From Caldichromatium japonicum (GTDB lineage Bacteria > Pseudomonadota > Gammaproteobacteria > Chromatiales > Chromatiaceae): a stretch of 64,000 nucleotides of DNA. Below are positions 29,607 through 37,623 of the stretch, in pieces (the stretch's first letter is position 1; each line of letters opens with the position of its first letter). The notes beneath the pieces were generated by a model, which did no database searches, was not told where the DNA came from, and saw only the letters and a program-made list of their open reading frames with translations. The position numbers were made by a program, and so were the translations under genes. The stretch covers positions 1,994,501 through 2,058,500 of the forward strand of contig NZ_CP048029.1 in NCBI RefSeq assembly GCF_011290485.1. Direction: 5' to 3'.

Positions 29607-30548
29607 ATGCGACTCAACATCAATGATCTCAATATCGACTTCATGGCCCAGCGCCGGATCGCGGCCTGGTTCTCGGGGATCTCCTTGGGGCTTTGTCTGC
29701 TCGCGATCTTGATCCGCGGTTTCGACTTTGGCCTAGACTTCACCGGGGGTACCTTGCTCGAGCTCGGCTATCAAGAACCCATTGAGCTCGCCTCGGTGCG
29801 GGCTACCCTTGAATCCGGGGGCTTTACGGGTGCTACCATCCAATACTTCGGCTCGCGCACCGATGTCCTGGTGCGTCTGCCGCCCAAGGGCCCAGAAGGG
29901 TGGGATGCCAAGCTCAGCGAACGCGCCTTTGCCGCCCTAAGCCATGCGGTCGAGGGCAAGGTGGAGCTTCGGCGCGTCGAGTTCGTCGGGCCCCAGGTCG
30001 GTGCCGAGCTGCGCGAACAAGGCGGGCTTGCCGTGCTCTTCTCGCTGATCGGCATCCTGATCTATGTCGCCTTGCGCTTTGAATGGCGCTTTGCGGTCGG
30101 GGCAGTGGCGGCCCTGGTGCATGACGTACTCTTTACGGTCGGGATCTTCTCCCTGTTTCAGATCCCCTTCGATTTGACGGTCCTGGCCGCTGTGCTTGCA
30201 GTGATCGGCTATTCGCTCAACGACACCATCGTCATCTTCGACCGCATCCGTGAGAACTTCCGGCGCATGCGCAAGGCAACGGTGGTTGCGATCGTCAATG
30301 CCTCGATCAATCAGACCCTCTCGCGTACGCTGATCACCGCCGGGACCACTCTCTTGGTCTTGGTAGCACTCTATACCCTAGGCGGTGAGGCGATCAGTGG
30401 CTTTGCCCTGGCCTTGATCATCGGCATCCTGATCGGTACCTATTCGAGCGTCTATATCGCCTCAGCGATCGCCATCGCCCTGGGGCTCAGCCGCCAAGAC
30501 CTCTTGCTGGTCAAAAAGGAAGGCGCCGAGCTCAATCCCCTACCCTGA
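29607..30548 (+). CDS. secF: Protein translocase subunit SecF
   Basis: This 313-aa partner of SecD has six TM helices. The N-terminus reads DFMAQRRIAAWFSGIS; FDFGLDFTGGTLLELGY is the family signature, and YSLNDTIVIFDRIRENFRRM holds the proton-relay acid. It begins 12 bases after secD, in one operon with yajC and secD. Downstream, the palindrome at 30596-30617 may end transcription. Confidence 0.97.
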   Translation: MRLNINDLNIDFMAQRRIAAWFSGISLGLCLLAILIRGFDFGLDFTGGTLLELGYQEPIELASVRATLESGGFTGATIQYFGSRTDVLVRLPPKGPEGWDAKLSERAFAALSHAVEGKVELRRVEFVGPQVGAELREQGGLAVLFSLIGILIYVALRFEWRFAVGAVAALVHDVLFTVGIFSLFQIPFDLTVLAAVLAVIGYSLNDTIVIFDRIRENFRRMRKATVVAIVNASINQTLSRTLITAGTTLLVLVALYTLGGEAISGFALALIIGILIGTYSSVYIASAIAIALGLSRQDLLLVKKEGAELNPLP

Positions 30549-30595
30549 AGACCCGGGGTCAGAGACCTCCGTTACGGGGGAGAGATGCCAAACCC

Positions 30596-30617
30596 GTAGG
30601 GTGCCTGCGCACCCTAC
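30596..30617. repeat. Palindromic repeat, family A, copy 2
   Basis: GTAGGGTGCCTGCGCACCCTAC forms a hairpin with 8-bp outer complementarity between convergent secF and the flavoprotein gene, and includes the latter's TAG stop codon (30614-30616). It is the same family as 11578-11600 and 47077-47101. Position between convergent genes suggests a shared terminator or mRNA-end structure. Confidence 0.8.
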
Positions 30618-31747
30618 CGCACGCGATAACGGCGCAGATAGAGCCATTCAAAGAAACGCTTGAGCCAATGGAATAGACGCCAGGCCGGCAGAACCAGGTT
30701 CAAGTGCTTGGTGCGCCCGACCAGCATCCCGCGCTCGTTGGTATCCAGGATACACAAAAGCTCGACGCGAAAACCGGCCTTGGGCGTTTGGCTGGCAAGC
30801 TCGGCCAACAGATTGCGCGCCGCGGCGCGCGCTTGGAGATCCGCCATGTGCCCTTGTTTCGGCAGCCAATCGGGCCCGGGAAAGCTTCCGGCATCCCCCA
30901 CCACATAGACCCGCGCAAACCCCGGCACCCGACACTGGGCGTCGGCCTGGATCAGCCCCCCCGGCGAGCGGGGTAGATCCGTGTTGTCAAACCAGGCATT
31001 ACCCGTCAGACCCGGCATAAACAGGATCAGGTCGGCAGGAAATTCCTCGCCCTCGGTGATCACCGAGCGATCGCTAAACCCTTTGAGCCTCTGCCCTAGG
31101 TGTGCCTGGATGTCGCAGCATTTGAGCTTGGCGAGCAGGGCATCGACCGCCTTGGGGCCCAAGCGGTTGCCGGGGCGTTCGGCGGAGCTGAAGAAATGCA
31201 GCGTAAACCGCTCGCGGCGCCCTTCGCGGCGCAACTGGGTATCGAGTCCGAATAAAAACTCGAAGATCGGCCCCCCGCGCACGGCGCTCGGTTCGCTGGG
31301 ATTGGCGGAAAAACCCATGGCGATCGAACCGCCCTCCAGCGCCCGCACCCGGTCGCGGATCGCCTTTGCTGCAGCTACCCCCTCGCAGGGGATGATGGCA
31401 TGCTCGATCCCAGGGAGTTTTTTGATGAACCGCCCGCCACAGGCGATGATCAGGCCGTCGTTTCCGATCGGCCCCTCGGTGGTCTCCAGGACCCGACCGC
31501 CCTCTTTAAGTCCAGTCGCCTCGGCAGCGAGATGCCGGACGCGTTGGCGCTCAAAGAAAGGGCGCAGATCGATCACCAGATCATCGCCGGTGCGCAGACC
31601 CGAGGGCACCCAGATGAGACCCGGATAATAGACATATTCTGGCCGGGGACTGACCAGGGTGATCTCGATTTCGGGCGCACGCCTGCGCAGTTCAAGGATA
31701 GCGGTCAGCCCCCCGAAACCTGAACCGACGATTGTGATGTGGTGCAT
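30614..31747 (-). CDS. Sulfide:quinone oxidoreductase-like FAD protein
   Basis: This 377-aa flavoprotein of the NDH-2/SQR/FccB superfamily starts with the FAD-binding Rossmann motif ITIVGSGFGGLTAILEL and has a second dinucleotide-type core plus YVVGDAGSFPGPDWLPKQGH, which contacts flavin and quinone. The C-terminus ends in the amphipathic LFHWLKRFFEWLYLRRYRVR, a likely membrane anchor. Cysteines occur in LIIACGG, AIIPCEG and KLKCCD, but I cannot match all three redox cysteines of classical SQR with certainty. It could oxidise sulfide or serve as another quinone-reducing dehydrogenase. Confidence 0.75.
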   Translation of the reverse strand: MHHITIVGSGFGGLTAILELRRRAPEIEITLVSPRPEYVYYPGLIWVPSGLRTGDDLVIDLRPFFERQRVRHLAAEATGLKEGGRVLETTEGPIGNDGLIIACGGRFIKKLPGIEHAIIPCEGVAAAKAIRDRVRALEGGSIAMGFSANPSEPSAVRGGPIFEFLFGLDTQLRREGRRERFTLHFFSSAERPGNRLGPKAVDALLAKLKCCDIQAHLGQRLKGFSDRSVITEGEEFPADLILFMPGLTGNAWFDNTDLPRSPGGLIQADAQCRVPGFARVYVVGDAGSFPGPDWLPKQGHMADLQARAAARNLLAELASQTPKAGFRVELLCILDTNERGMLVGRTKHLNLVLPAWRLFHWLKRFFEWLYLRRYRVR

Positions 31748-32101
31748 AGACCCCCCTAAGGTGTTTTATCAGCTCGCTGGTATTATCCTAAACGACTTGG
31801 GGGCTCAAGGTGCGGTTGCGTGCTGCAGCAGGTCGCTCCTTCCGGACGGCTGAGCTTACGGAAGGCATCATCCAGTGCGCCGGTGGGAAGATCAGGGATC
31901 ATCCCTTTGTAGGGGTACGGGATACCGTGCCCTGGCGTTGGGGTTCATATAGAGGAGGGTTAGAACAATCATCCAATTGATTCAACAGCGCCGAACCCAA
32001 GGCAAGCAACAGGATTGAGCCAAGCCCACCCATTGCCTCATTACAGCAATGGTGGGCCTAGCGCAACCCGCCAGCGCGGCTAAGACGCACCGCTCTTTTA
32101 T
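31748..32101. other. Intergenic region, no gene recognised
   Basis: About 350 bases lie between the flavoprotein start and the aroC stop. A minus-strand frame over about 31970-32040 gives the hydrophobic GGLGSILLLALGSALLNQLD, which could be the end of a lost membrane protein, but no start or continuing domain was found. No RNA gene was recognised. Confidence 0.35.
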
Positions 32102-33211
32102 TCAGACCTCTCGGCGCGGTGCTGACGGAATGGGGGCAAGCGGCGGGGTGACGTCGGCGTTTTGTGCGCGGTGACGCAGGTAGTGATCCATGAGCACCAG
32201 GGCCAGCATGGCCTCGGCGATGGGGGTGGCGCGGATGCCGACACAGGGGTCATGCCGCCCCTTGGTGATGACCTCGACCGCCATGCCATCGCGCCGTACG
32301 GTGCGCCCTGGAAGGCGGAAGCTTGAGGTCGGCTTGAGGGCGATACGGGCGACGATGTCTTGACCGGTCGAGATCCCGCCGAGGATCCCGCCGGCGTTAT
32401 TAGACAAAAAGCCCTCGGTGGTCAGTTCATCGCGGTGTTCGGTGCCCTTTTGTTCGATACAGGCAAACCCCGCCCCGATCTCGACCCCCTTGACCGCATT
32501 GATCCCCATGAGCGCATGGGCGATGTCGGCATCCAGCCGGTCGAAGACCGGCTCACCCAGACCAGGGGGGACGCCGGTCGCGACCACAGCCACCGCCGCG
32601 CCGATCGAGTTGCCCTCCTTGCGCAGGGCGTCCATGTAACGTTCAAGCTCAGGGACGGTCTCGGCACAGGGCCAAAAGAAGGGATTGCGCTCGACCTCCT
32701 CCCAATCAAACACCTTGGGGCGGATCGACCCAAGCTGGGAGAGATAGCCGCGGATCTGCACCCCCAAGCGCACAGCGAGATATTTCTTGGCAATGGCACC
32801 GGCGGCAACCCGGACCGCGGTCTCGCGCGCCGATGAACGCCCCCCGCCTCGATAGTCGCGCAGACCGTATTTTTGCTCATAGGTGTAATCGGCATGACCT
32901 GGGCGATAACGATCGGCGAGCTCATCATAGTCGCGCGAGCGCTGGTCCTCATTATGGATCAACAGGCCGATCGGGGTGCCGGTGGTCCGACCCTCGAAGA
33001 CCCCCGAGAGGATCTGCACCCGGTCGGACTCGCGTCGCTGGGTAGTATGGCGCGACTGGCCAGGCTTGCGCCGGTCGAGATCGCGCTGGAGATCGGCCTC
33101 AGAGAGCTCCAACCCCGGCGGGCAGCCATCGACGACCCCGCCGATCGCTGGGCCGTGGCTCTCGCCAAAGGTGGTGACGACGAAACATCTGCCGAAGCTA
33201 TTTCCCGACAT
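32102..33211 (-). CDS. aroC: Chorismate synthase AroC
   Basis: This 369-aa FMN-dependent enzyme makes chorismate from EPSP, the last step of the shikimate pathway. The N-terminus [20 protein letters not shown], the [20 protein letters not shown] block and [20 protein letters not shown] are family signatures, and [20 protein letters not shown] and [18 protein letters not shown] complete the active site. The length is normal. It ends the aroC-tolC minus-strand pair, with 2 bases between the upstream gene's stop and its ATG. Confidence 0.97.
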   Translation of the reverse strand: MSGNSFGRCFVVTTFGESHGPAIGGVVDGCPPGLELSEADLQRDLDRRKPGQSRHTTQRRESDRVQILSGVFEGRTTGTPIGLLIHNEDQRSRDYDELADRYRPGHADYTYEQKYGLRDYRGGGRSSARETAVRVAAGAIAKKYLAVRLGVQIRGYLSQLGSIRPKVFDWEEVERNPFFWPCAETVPELERYMDALRKEGNSIGAAVAVVATGVPPGLGEPVFDRLDADIAHALMGINAVKGVEIGAGFACIEQKGTEHRDELTTEGFLSNNAGGILGGISTGQDIVARIALKPTSSFRLPGRTVRRDGMAVEVITKGRHDPCVGIRATPIAEAMLALVLMDHYLRHRAQNADVTPPLAPIPSAPRREV

Positions 33212-33213
33212 CG

Positions 33214-34539
33214 TCAGTTAGCCGGCGGGGGGACGGTATCCTTGGGATTGAGCCAGGCATTGCCCTTGGCCAACACCTCACGGCTCAGGGTGCTGGTTGC
33301 CTGGTGGAGCTTGACGCCGTTGATGATGTAGTCATAGCGGGCGCTGAGATAGTTGTATTCGGCCTGGAATAGGTCACGCTGGGCATTGAGGACATCGACC
33401 TGGGTGCGGGTCCCGACCTCAAGCCCTGCCTGGGTCGATTCCAAGGCCGAGCGCGCCGAGATGACAGCCGCCTGACGGGCCTTGATGTCCTCGATGCTGG
33501 AGAGCACGCCGCGGAAGGCGTCCTTAACCTGTTGATCGACTTTACGCCGCACCCGATCGAGCCGGTCTTGCGCCGCGCGATATTTATAACCGGCCTCGCG
33601 CACCTTGGAGGTCACCGCCCCGCCTTGAAAGATCGGCACGGTCAAGGAGAGGCTGACAAAGCCCGTTTCTGAATCTGTGCCATATTGAGCGCTGGAGCGG
33701 GCGATGTCATAACCGGCCTGGGCCTCCAGCTTAGGAAAATGGCCGGAACGCTCGATCTCGATATCGGCCTTGGAAGCATTGACCGATTCGATCGCTGCCA
33801 GGATGCCATAGTTCGAGCGGATGGCAGCATTGGCCCAGGCCTCGATATCATTGGGTTCGGGCGGGGCGAGCGGCAATTGTTCGCCGAGACGGGCCAGCGG
33901 CGCTCGGACCGGTCCGATGATCGCCCGCAGTGCCTCCCAGGCATTGCCGAGATCGTTTTGCGCACTGATCAGATCAGCGCGCGATTTGTCATAGGCCGCT
34001 TGGCTTTCGTTGACATCGGTGATCGCGACCAGTCCGACGTCAAAACGCTGTTTGGATTGCTCTAATTGGCGCTCATTGGCACGCAACAGCGCCTCACGCA
34101 CGGTCACAGCATCGGCAGCGCGCAGCACCGCAAAATAGGCCTCGGTCAGCCGGACCATGAGGTCGATCTGGGCATTGCGATATTCGGCCTCGGCCTGGGC
34201 TACGACGGTATCGGCCTTTTTGAGCGTTATCCAATTGGCCCGGTTATATAGGCTTTGGCTGACGACGGCTTTCAGCTCTTGGGTGTCGTAGCGATCGTGG
34301 CGATCGCCCAGGGTACCGCCGCGGGCATCGAGATCATAGGACGTGACCTCACCCTTGAAGCTCAGGCTGGGTAGGACCAGCGACTGCGCCTGGGGCTTGA
34401 CCTCGCGGGTGGCAAATAGGCTCTGTTCGGCCTCACGCAGCGCCGGATCGCTCACCACTGCCAGGTCATAGATCTGGAGCAGGTCCTCGGCCAGGGCCTG
34501 GGAACAGCCGAGCGCCAGGGCTAGAAACAGTCTCCTCAT
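33214..34539 (-). CDS. tolC: TolC family outer-membrane channel
   Basis: This 441-aa protein has a signal peptide ([18 protein letters not shown]) and the duplicated helical repeat of Tol[21 protein letters not shown] near the start and [20 protein letters not shown] mid-protein, matched by [20 protein letters not shown] in the second half. It would form the outer-membrane duct for type I secretion or RND efflux. The RND adaptor and pump genes at 62.6-64 kb lack their own outer-membrane gene in view, so it may serve them. It is placed 2 bases upstream of aroC. Confidence 0.93.
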   Translation of the reverse strand: MRRLFLALALGCSQALAEDLLQIYDLAVVSDPALREAEQSLFATREVKPQAQSLVLPSLSFKGEVTSYDLDARGGTLGDRHDRYDTQELKAVVSQSLYNRANWITLKKADTVVAQAEAEYRNAQIDLMVRLTEAYFAVLRAADAVTVREALLRANERQLEQSKQRFDVGLVAITDVNESQAAYDKSRADLISAQNDLGNAWEALRAIIGPVRAPLARLGEQLPLAPPEPNDIEAWANAAIRSNYGILAAIESVNASKADIEIERSGHFPKLEAQAGYDIARSSAQYGTDSETGFVSLSLTVPIFQGGAVTSKVREAGYKYRAAQDRLDRVRRKVDQQVKDAFRGVLSSIEDIKARQAAVISARSALESTQAGLEVGTRTQVDVLNAQRDLFQAEYNYLSARYDYIINGVKLHQATSTLSREVLAKGNAWLNPKDTVPPPAN

Positions 34540-34624
34540 AGGGATTCCTTACATGGGATATAGGTCTTGGTGGCCCAGTATAGGGGACACCCCCATCCCC
34601 TCTCAATCAACGAACCCGCGCTGC

Positions 34625-35611
34625 CTAATTGCCCCACAGGATATGATCGACATAGTGTTTGATCCGCCGATGTCCGGGCGTATCGATATTGGTGAACTGG
34701 AGATTGGTGCGGAAACGGTCTTGGTGTGGGCGTGAGCGCAGGACGCGGGCATAGACCTCGACCTGGCTATCCAGACCAAACTCGGGCGCCATCGACATCA
34801 TGACCTCAGAATAGGGTGGCAGCGCAACCGGTAGATCGACGCACAAGCCAAAATAACCAATATCTTGCACCTGACCAACGATGCGCTCAGGCAGCACCCG
34901 CTTGTCCTCGACACGCTGAAAGACCGCCGGGAAATCGACCAAGACCCGCGGGGTCTTGCGCACCTCAACCATAGGGACACGCAAAAGATGCGGCTGGGTG
35001 ACCGCCTTGAGCTCATAGAGCATCACCGGCGAGGCGCGCCCCTTGACCTGGACCTCATGGACGGTCCCGATCTGGATCGCATCGCCGGCAGCGCGATAGG
35101 TCGCCTCACTGAGCAGGATCTGACCGCGCATGGCATAGCTCTCGATGCGCGAGGCCAGATTCACGGGGCTGCCGATCACGGTGTATTCGTTATAGACCTC
35201 GGAGCCGAATGAACCGGCCATCACATCGCCCGTGCTCAGGGCAATGCCCGCATAAAGCCGCGGCTCACCCTGACGTTCGTTGCGATGGCTGAGATCGATC
35301 ATCCCGAGCTGCATCTCAACCGCACAGTTGAGCGCCCGGATCAGGTCATCGGGACGACGATTAGGGACGCCAAAGACCGCCATGATCGCATCCCCCATGA
35401 GCTTATCGATCATACCCCCGTGGCGTTTGACGATCTTGGCCATCAAGCCAAAGAACCGATTGAGTAGATCGACCATGAGGGTGGAGGGGACAGATTCCAT
35501 CAGGGTCGAAAAACCGCGCAGATCGGCGATCAGGATGGTCGCATGGGTACCGACGATCGAGTGCGATTGATTCATGGCCGTGTGATTGATGTTTTTCATG
35601 GGTCTTGACAT
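34625..35611 (-). CDS. Class III nucleotidyl cyclase fused to a PilZ-like domain
   Basis: This 328-aa soluble protein joins a class III adenylate/guanylate cyclase (about residues 20-205) to a C-terminal PilZ-like domain (about 215-325). The cyclase has both metal Asp residues (ILIADLRGFSTLME, LMGDAIMAVFG), the adenine-selecting Lys (DKLMGD) and the transition-state Asn/Arg (GSPVNLASRIES); Ser replaces the second specificity Asp, as in class IIIb enzymes. The PilZ part keeps RKTPR (RxxxR) but has DIGYFG where c-di-GMP binders have D/NxSxxG, so binding is uncertain. It may link c-di-GMP sensing to cAMP output. Several Met residues at the start leave the exact start open. Confidence 0.8.
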   Translation of the reverse strand: MSRPMKNINHTAMNQSHSIVGTHATILIADLRGFSTLMESVPSTLMVDLLNRFFGLMAKIVKRHGGMIDKLMGDAIMAVFGVPNRRPDDLIRALNCAVEMQLGMIDLSHRNERQGEPRLYAGIALSTGDVMAGSFGSEVYNEYTVIGSPVNLASRIESYAMRGQILLSEATYRAAGDAIQIGTVHEVQVKGRASPVMLYELKAVTQPHLLRVPMVEVRKTPRVLVDFPAVFQRVEDKRVLPERIVGQVQDIGYFGLCVDLPVALPPYSEVMMSMAPEFGLDSQVEVYARVLRSRPHQDRFRTNLQFTNIDTPGHRRIKHYVDHILWGN

Positions 35612-35666
35612 CTAGCAGGTCTTAGGCTGGACGCGATATCGCCATTCACTCAATACCGAGGAGACC

Positions 35667-36107
35667 ATGGATCGTTTTACCCGTACCTACAGCCTTTTGC
35701 TTGGCGCGATTCTAGTCGCGGTCCTGTTTTTCTGGGCCAAATCGACTTGGAAACCCGAGGTTTGGAGTTTAGACCAAATCCTGACCTCTGACCCACAGCT
35801 TGCCAGCTATCCCTATCAATTCCATGTCCGCGATGTGCGCGACGGGGTGGTGGTGATCTCGACCCCGCGTTCGCCGGCATTCCCCGCCTATCAATTCCTC
35901 CAGGTCATCGATCCCAAGCTAGTGGGCAAGGCACAGGATGACCCAGCGATGATCGCTGCCCAGCAAAACCTCATTAATCATCAAAAACACGCCCAGGGGC
36001 TGATCCTGGCCCAGCCCGGGGTCAAGGGCGTGGATTGGGAACTGGATGTCCAGTGGCTGAGCGAGCATGGAGTCCAGGTTCCGCAGACGAGTTCAATGAT
36101 TCAGTAG
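35667..36107 (+). CDS. Conserved hypothetical membrane-anchored protein
   Basis: This 146-aa protein has an N-terminal TM helix (YSLLLGAILVAVLFFWAKST, about residues 8-27) followed by a soluble domain that would face the periplasm, with SYPYQFHVRDVRDGVVVIST and SPAFPAYQFLQVIDPKLVGK. I do not recognise a function. Its 3' end meets the damaged IS200/IS605 element: the final ATTCAGTAG is duplicated immediately downstream, so the native C-terminus may have been altered. Confidence 0.7.
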   Translation: MDRFTRTYSLLLGAILVAVLFFWAKSTWKPEVWSLDQILTSDPQLASYPYQFHVRDVRDGVVVISTPRSPAFPAYQFLQVIDPKLVGKAQDDPAMIAAQQNLINHQKHAQGLILAQPGVKGVDWELDVQWLSEHGVQVPQTSSMIQ

Positions 36108-37233
36108 GATTCAGTAGGCCATCCAGCAAGACGGGGGCCACATCAGCGTTTTCCTCAAAACCGCATTCCACGCACTCGAACCGATCTTGCGTCTGGCGGT
36201 TGTCCGCCGACACATGGCCGCAGCACGGGCAGGTGCGGCTTGTGTTCTGCGGCGGCACGGCAATGAGCCAGCCATCCCGCCATGCCAGCTTGTAGTCCAG
36301 TTGCCGGCGAAACTCAAACCAGCCCTGGTCGAGAATGGACTTGTTTAGGCCAGACTTGCCCCGAACGTTTCTGCCCGGCTGTGCGATTGTCCCAGCCGCC
36401 GACTTGGTCATGTTCCCTACCTGCAAGTCCTCGATACACACCATCGCGTGGTTTTTGCTGATCGCGGTCGAGGTCTTATGTAGGAAGTCGCGGCGGGCAT
36501 TACGGATGCGGGAATGAATGCGCTGGACTCTGGCTTTCGCCTTCTTCCAGTTGTTGCTGAATTTCACCTTGCGGGAGAGCGCCTGTTGCGCCTTGCGCAA
36601 GCGCGTCTCATGCCGCTTGAAACTATTGAGCGGGGCGTAGACCGTCCCGTCGCTCAAGGTGGCGAAGCGGACAATGCCCATGTCGATGCCGACTGCGCCA
36701 CCCTGCGGGATGGGCCGCTCTACCTCGCGCTCGGTCTGGATACTCACGAACCACTTGCCGCCGGACTGGCTCACGGTGACGTTCTTCACCACGCCAAGCA
36801 CCTCACGGCTGTTGCGATACCTCAGCCAGCCAAGTTTCGGCAGGAAGATACGGCTGTTGGCCTGGTCGAGTTTGATTTTTTCCGAATCGGAGTAACGGAA
36901 ACTGTCGGATTGCCCTTTCTTCTTGAAGCGCGGGAAGCCGGCGCGCTTGGCGAAAAAGTTGGCGTAGGCCTGGTCCAGATCCTTGAGAGACTGCTGCAAG
37001 GCTTGAGCGGGAGCCTCGCCAAGCCAGGCGGTCGAGGGATCGGCCTTCCACGCGGTCAGCGCCTTGCACAGATCGGCATACCCGAGTTTCTTCTCGCCGG
37101 TCGCGTACCGCTCCTGTTGCAACGCCAGCGCCCGGTTGTAGACGAAGCGGCACGACCCCGTGAAGCGGCGCAGGTCGCGCGCCTGATCGCCGTTGGGCTT
37201 CAACTCAAATTTGTAGGCTTGAAGCCGTTGCAT
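36022..37233 (-). CDS. tnpB: TnpB (IS200/IS605 OrfB) with replaced C-terminus
   Basis: This 403-aa RNA-guided nuclease relative has the first RuvC Asp in GIDMGIVRFATLSDG (about residue 187), the Glu in HAMVCIEDLQVGNMTK and the zinc finger CPCC...CVEC. The last RuvC block begins correctly (FEENADV) but then departs from the usual VGAINVL continuation into APVLLDGLLNPTE, and the final ~30 residues read antisense through the end of the 35667-36107 gene. The natural TnpB tail, the right end and the overlapping guide-RNA (omega RNA) region therefore appear deleted. The third catalytic Asp is still present. Confidence 0.8.
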   Translation of the reverse strand: MQRLQAYKFELKPNGDQARDLRRFTGSCRFVYNRALALQQERYATGEKKLGYADLCKALTAWKADPSTAWLGEAPAQALQQSLKDLDQAYANFFAKRAGFPRFKKKGQSDSFRYSDSEKIKLDQANSRIFLPKLGWLRYRNSREVLGVVKNVTVSQSGGKWFVSIQTEREVERPIPQGGAVGIDMGIVRFATLSDGTVYAPLNSFKRHETRLRKAQQALSRKVKFSNNWKKAKARVQRIHSRIRNARRDFLHKTSTAISKNHAMVCIEDLQVGNMTKSAAGTIAQPGRNVRGKSGLNKSILDQGWFEFRRQLDYKLAWRDGWLIAVPPQNTSRTCPCCGHVSADNRQTQDRFECVECGFEENADVAPVLLDGLLNPTESLNSSAEPGLHARSATGHPVPNPRP

Positions 37234-37596
37234 AGCTCAATCAGTCTCTTGGTCGATGACCATCGCCGCAATGTGTTCAACGGCGATGCCATCGCACAAC
37301 TGCGAACGATCTTCACCAACGTCTGCACGGATTTTGAAGCACAACTGATCAAGATGGGCGGCGAGGACGATCATGTCCACCTGTTGGTAGAGTACCCGCC
37401 CAAGGTTGCCGTCTCCAGCCTCGTGAACAGCCTCAAAGGCGCATCCAGCCGCCTGCTGCGCAAGGAACAACCCGACATCCAGAAACACTACTGGAAGGGC
37501 GTGCTGTGGTCGCCGTCCTACTTCGCCTCAAGTTGTGGCGGCGCACCAATTTCCATCGTGCGCCAGTACATCGAACAGCAACAGAAACCACACTGA
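37227..37596 (+). pseudogene. tnpA: TnpA (Y1 HUH transposase), N-terminally truncated
   Basis: The frame reads DDHRRNVFNGDAIAQLRTIF, then GGEDDHVHLLVEYPPKVAVS with the HUH motif (HVH), WKGVLWSPSYFASSCGGAPI and VRQYIEQQQ with the catalytic Tyr. About 20 N-terminal residues of the usual ~135-140 aa protein are missing, and no ATG precedes the homology; the longer open frame to 36514 is antisense to tnpB. A TTG around 37246 could start a short form, but activity is unlikely. Confidence 0.65.
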
Positions 37597-37603
37597 AACC
37601 AAA

Positions 37604-37620
37604 GGACGGCTGCGCCGTCC
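37604..37620. repeat. Subterminal hairpin of the IS200/IS605 end
   Basis: GGACGGC (37604-37610) and GCCGTCC (37614-37620) form a 7-bp stem with a 3-base loop just after the tnpA stop codon. Such imperfect subterminal hairpins are the recognition sites of IS200/IS605 transposases. Confidence 0.65.
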
Positions 37621-37623
37621 GCG

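Noticed and set aside
36514..37596. Single 360-codon protein covering the plus strand through the IS200/IS605 element
   Set aside because: The first two thirds are antisense to tnpB; only the last ~120 codons are TnpA-like.
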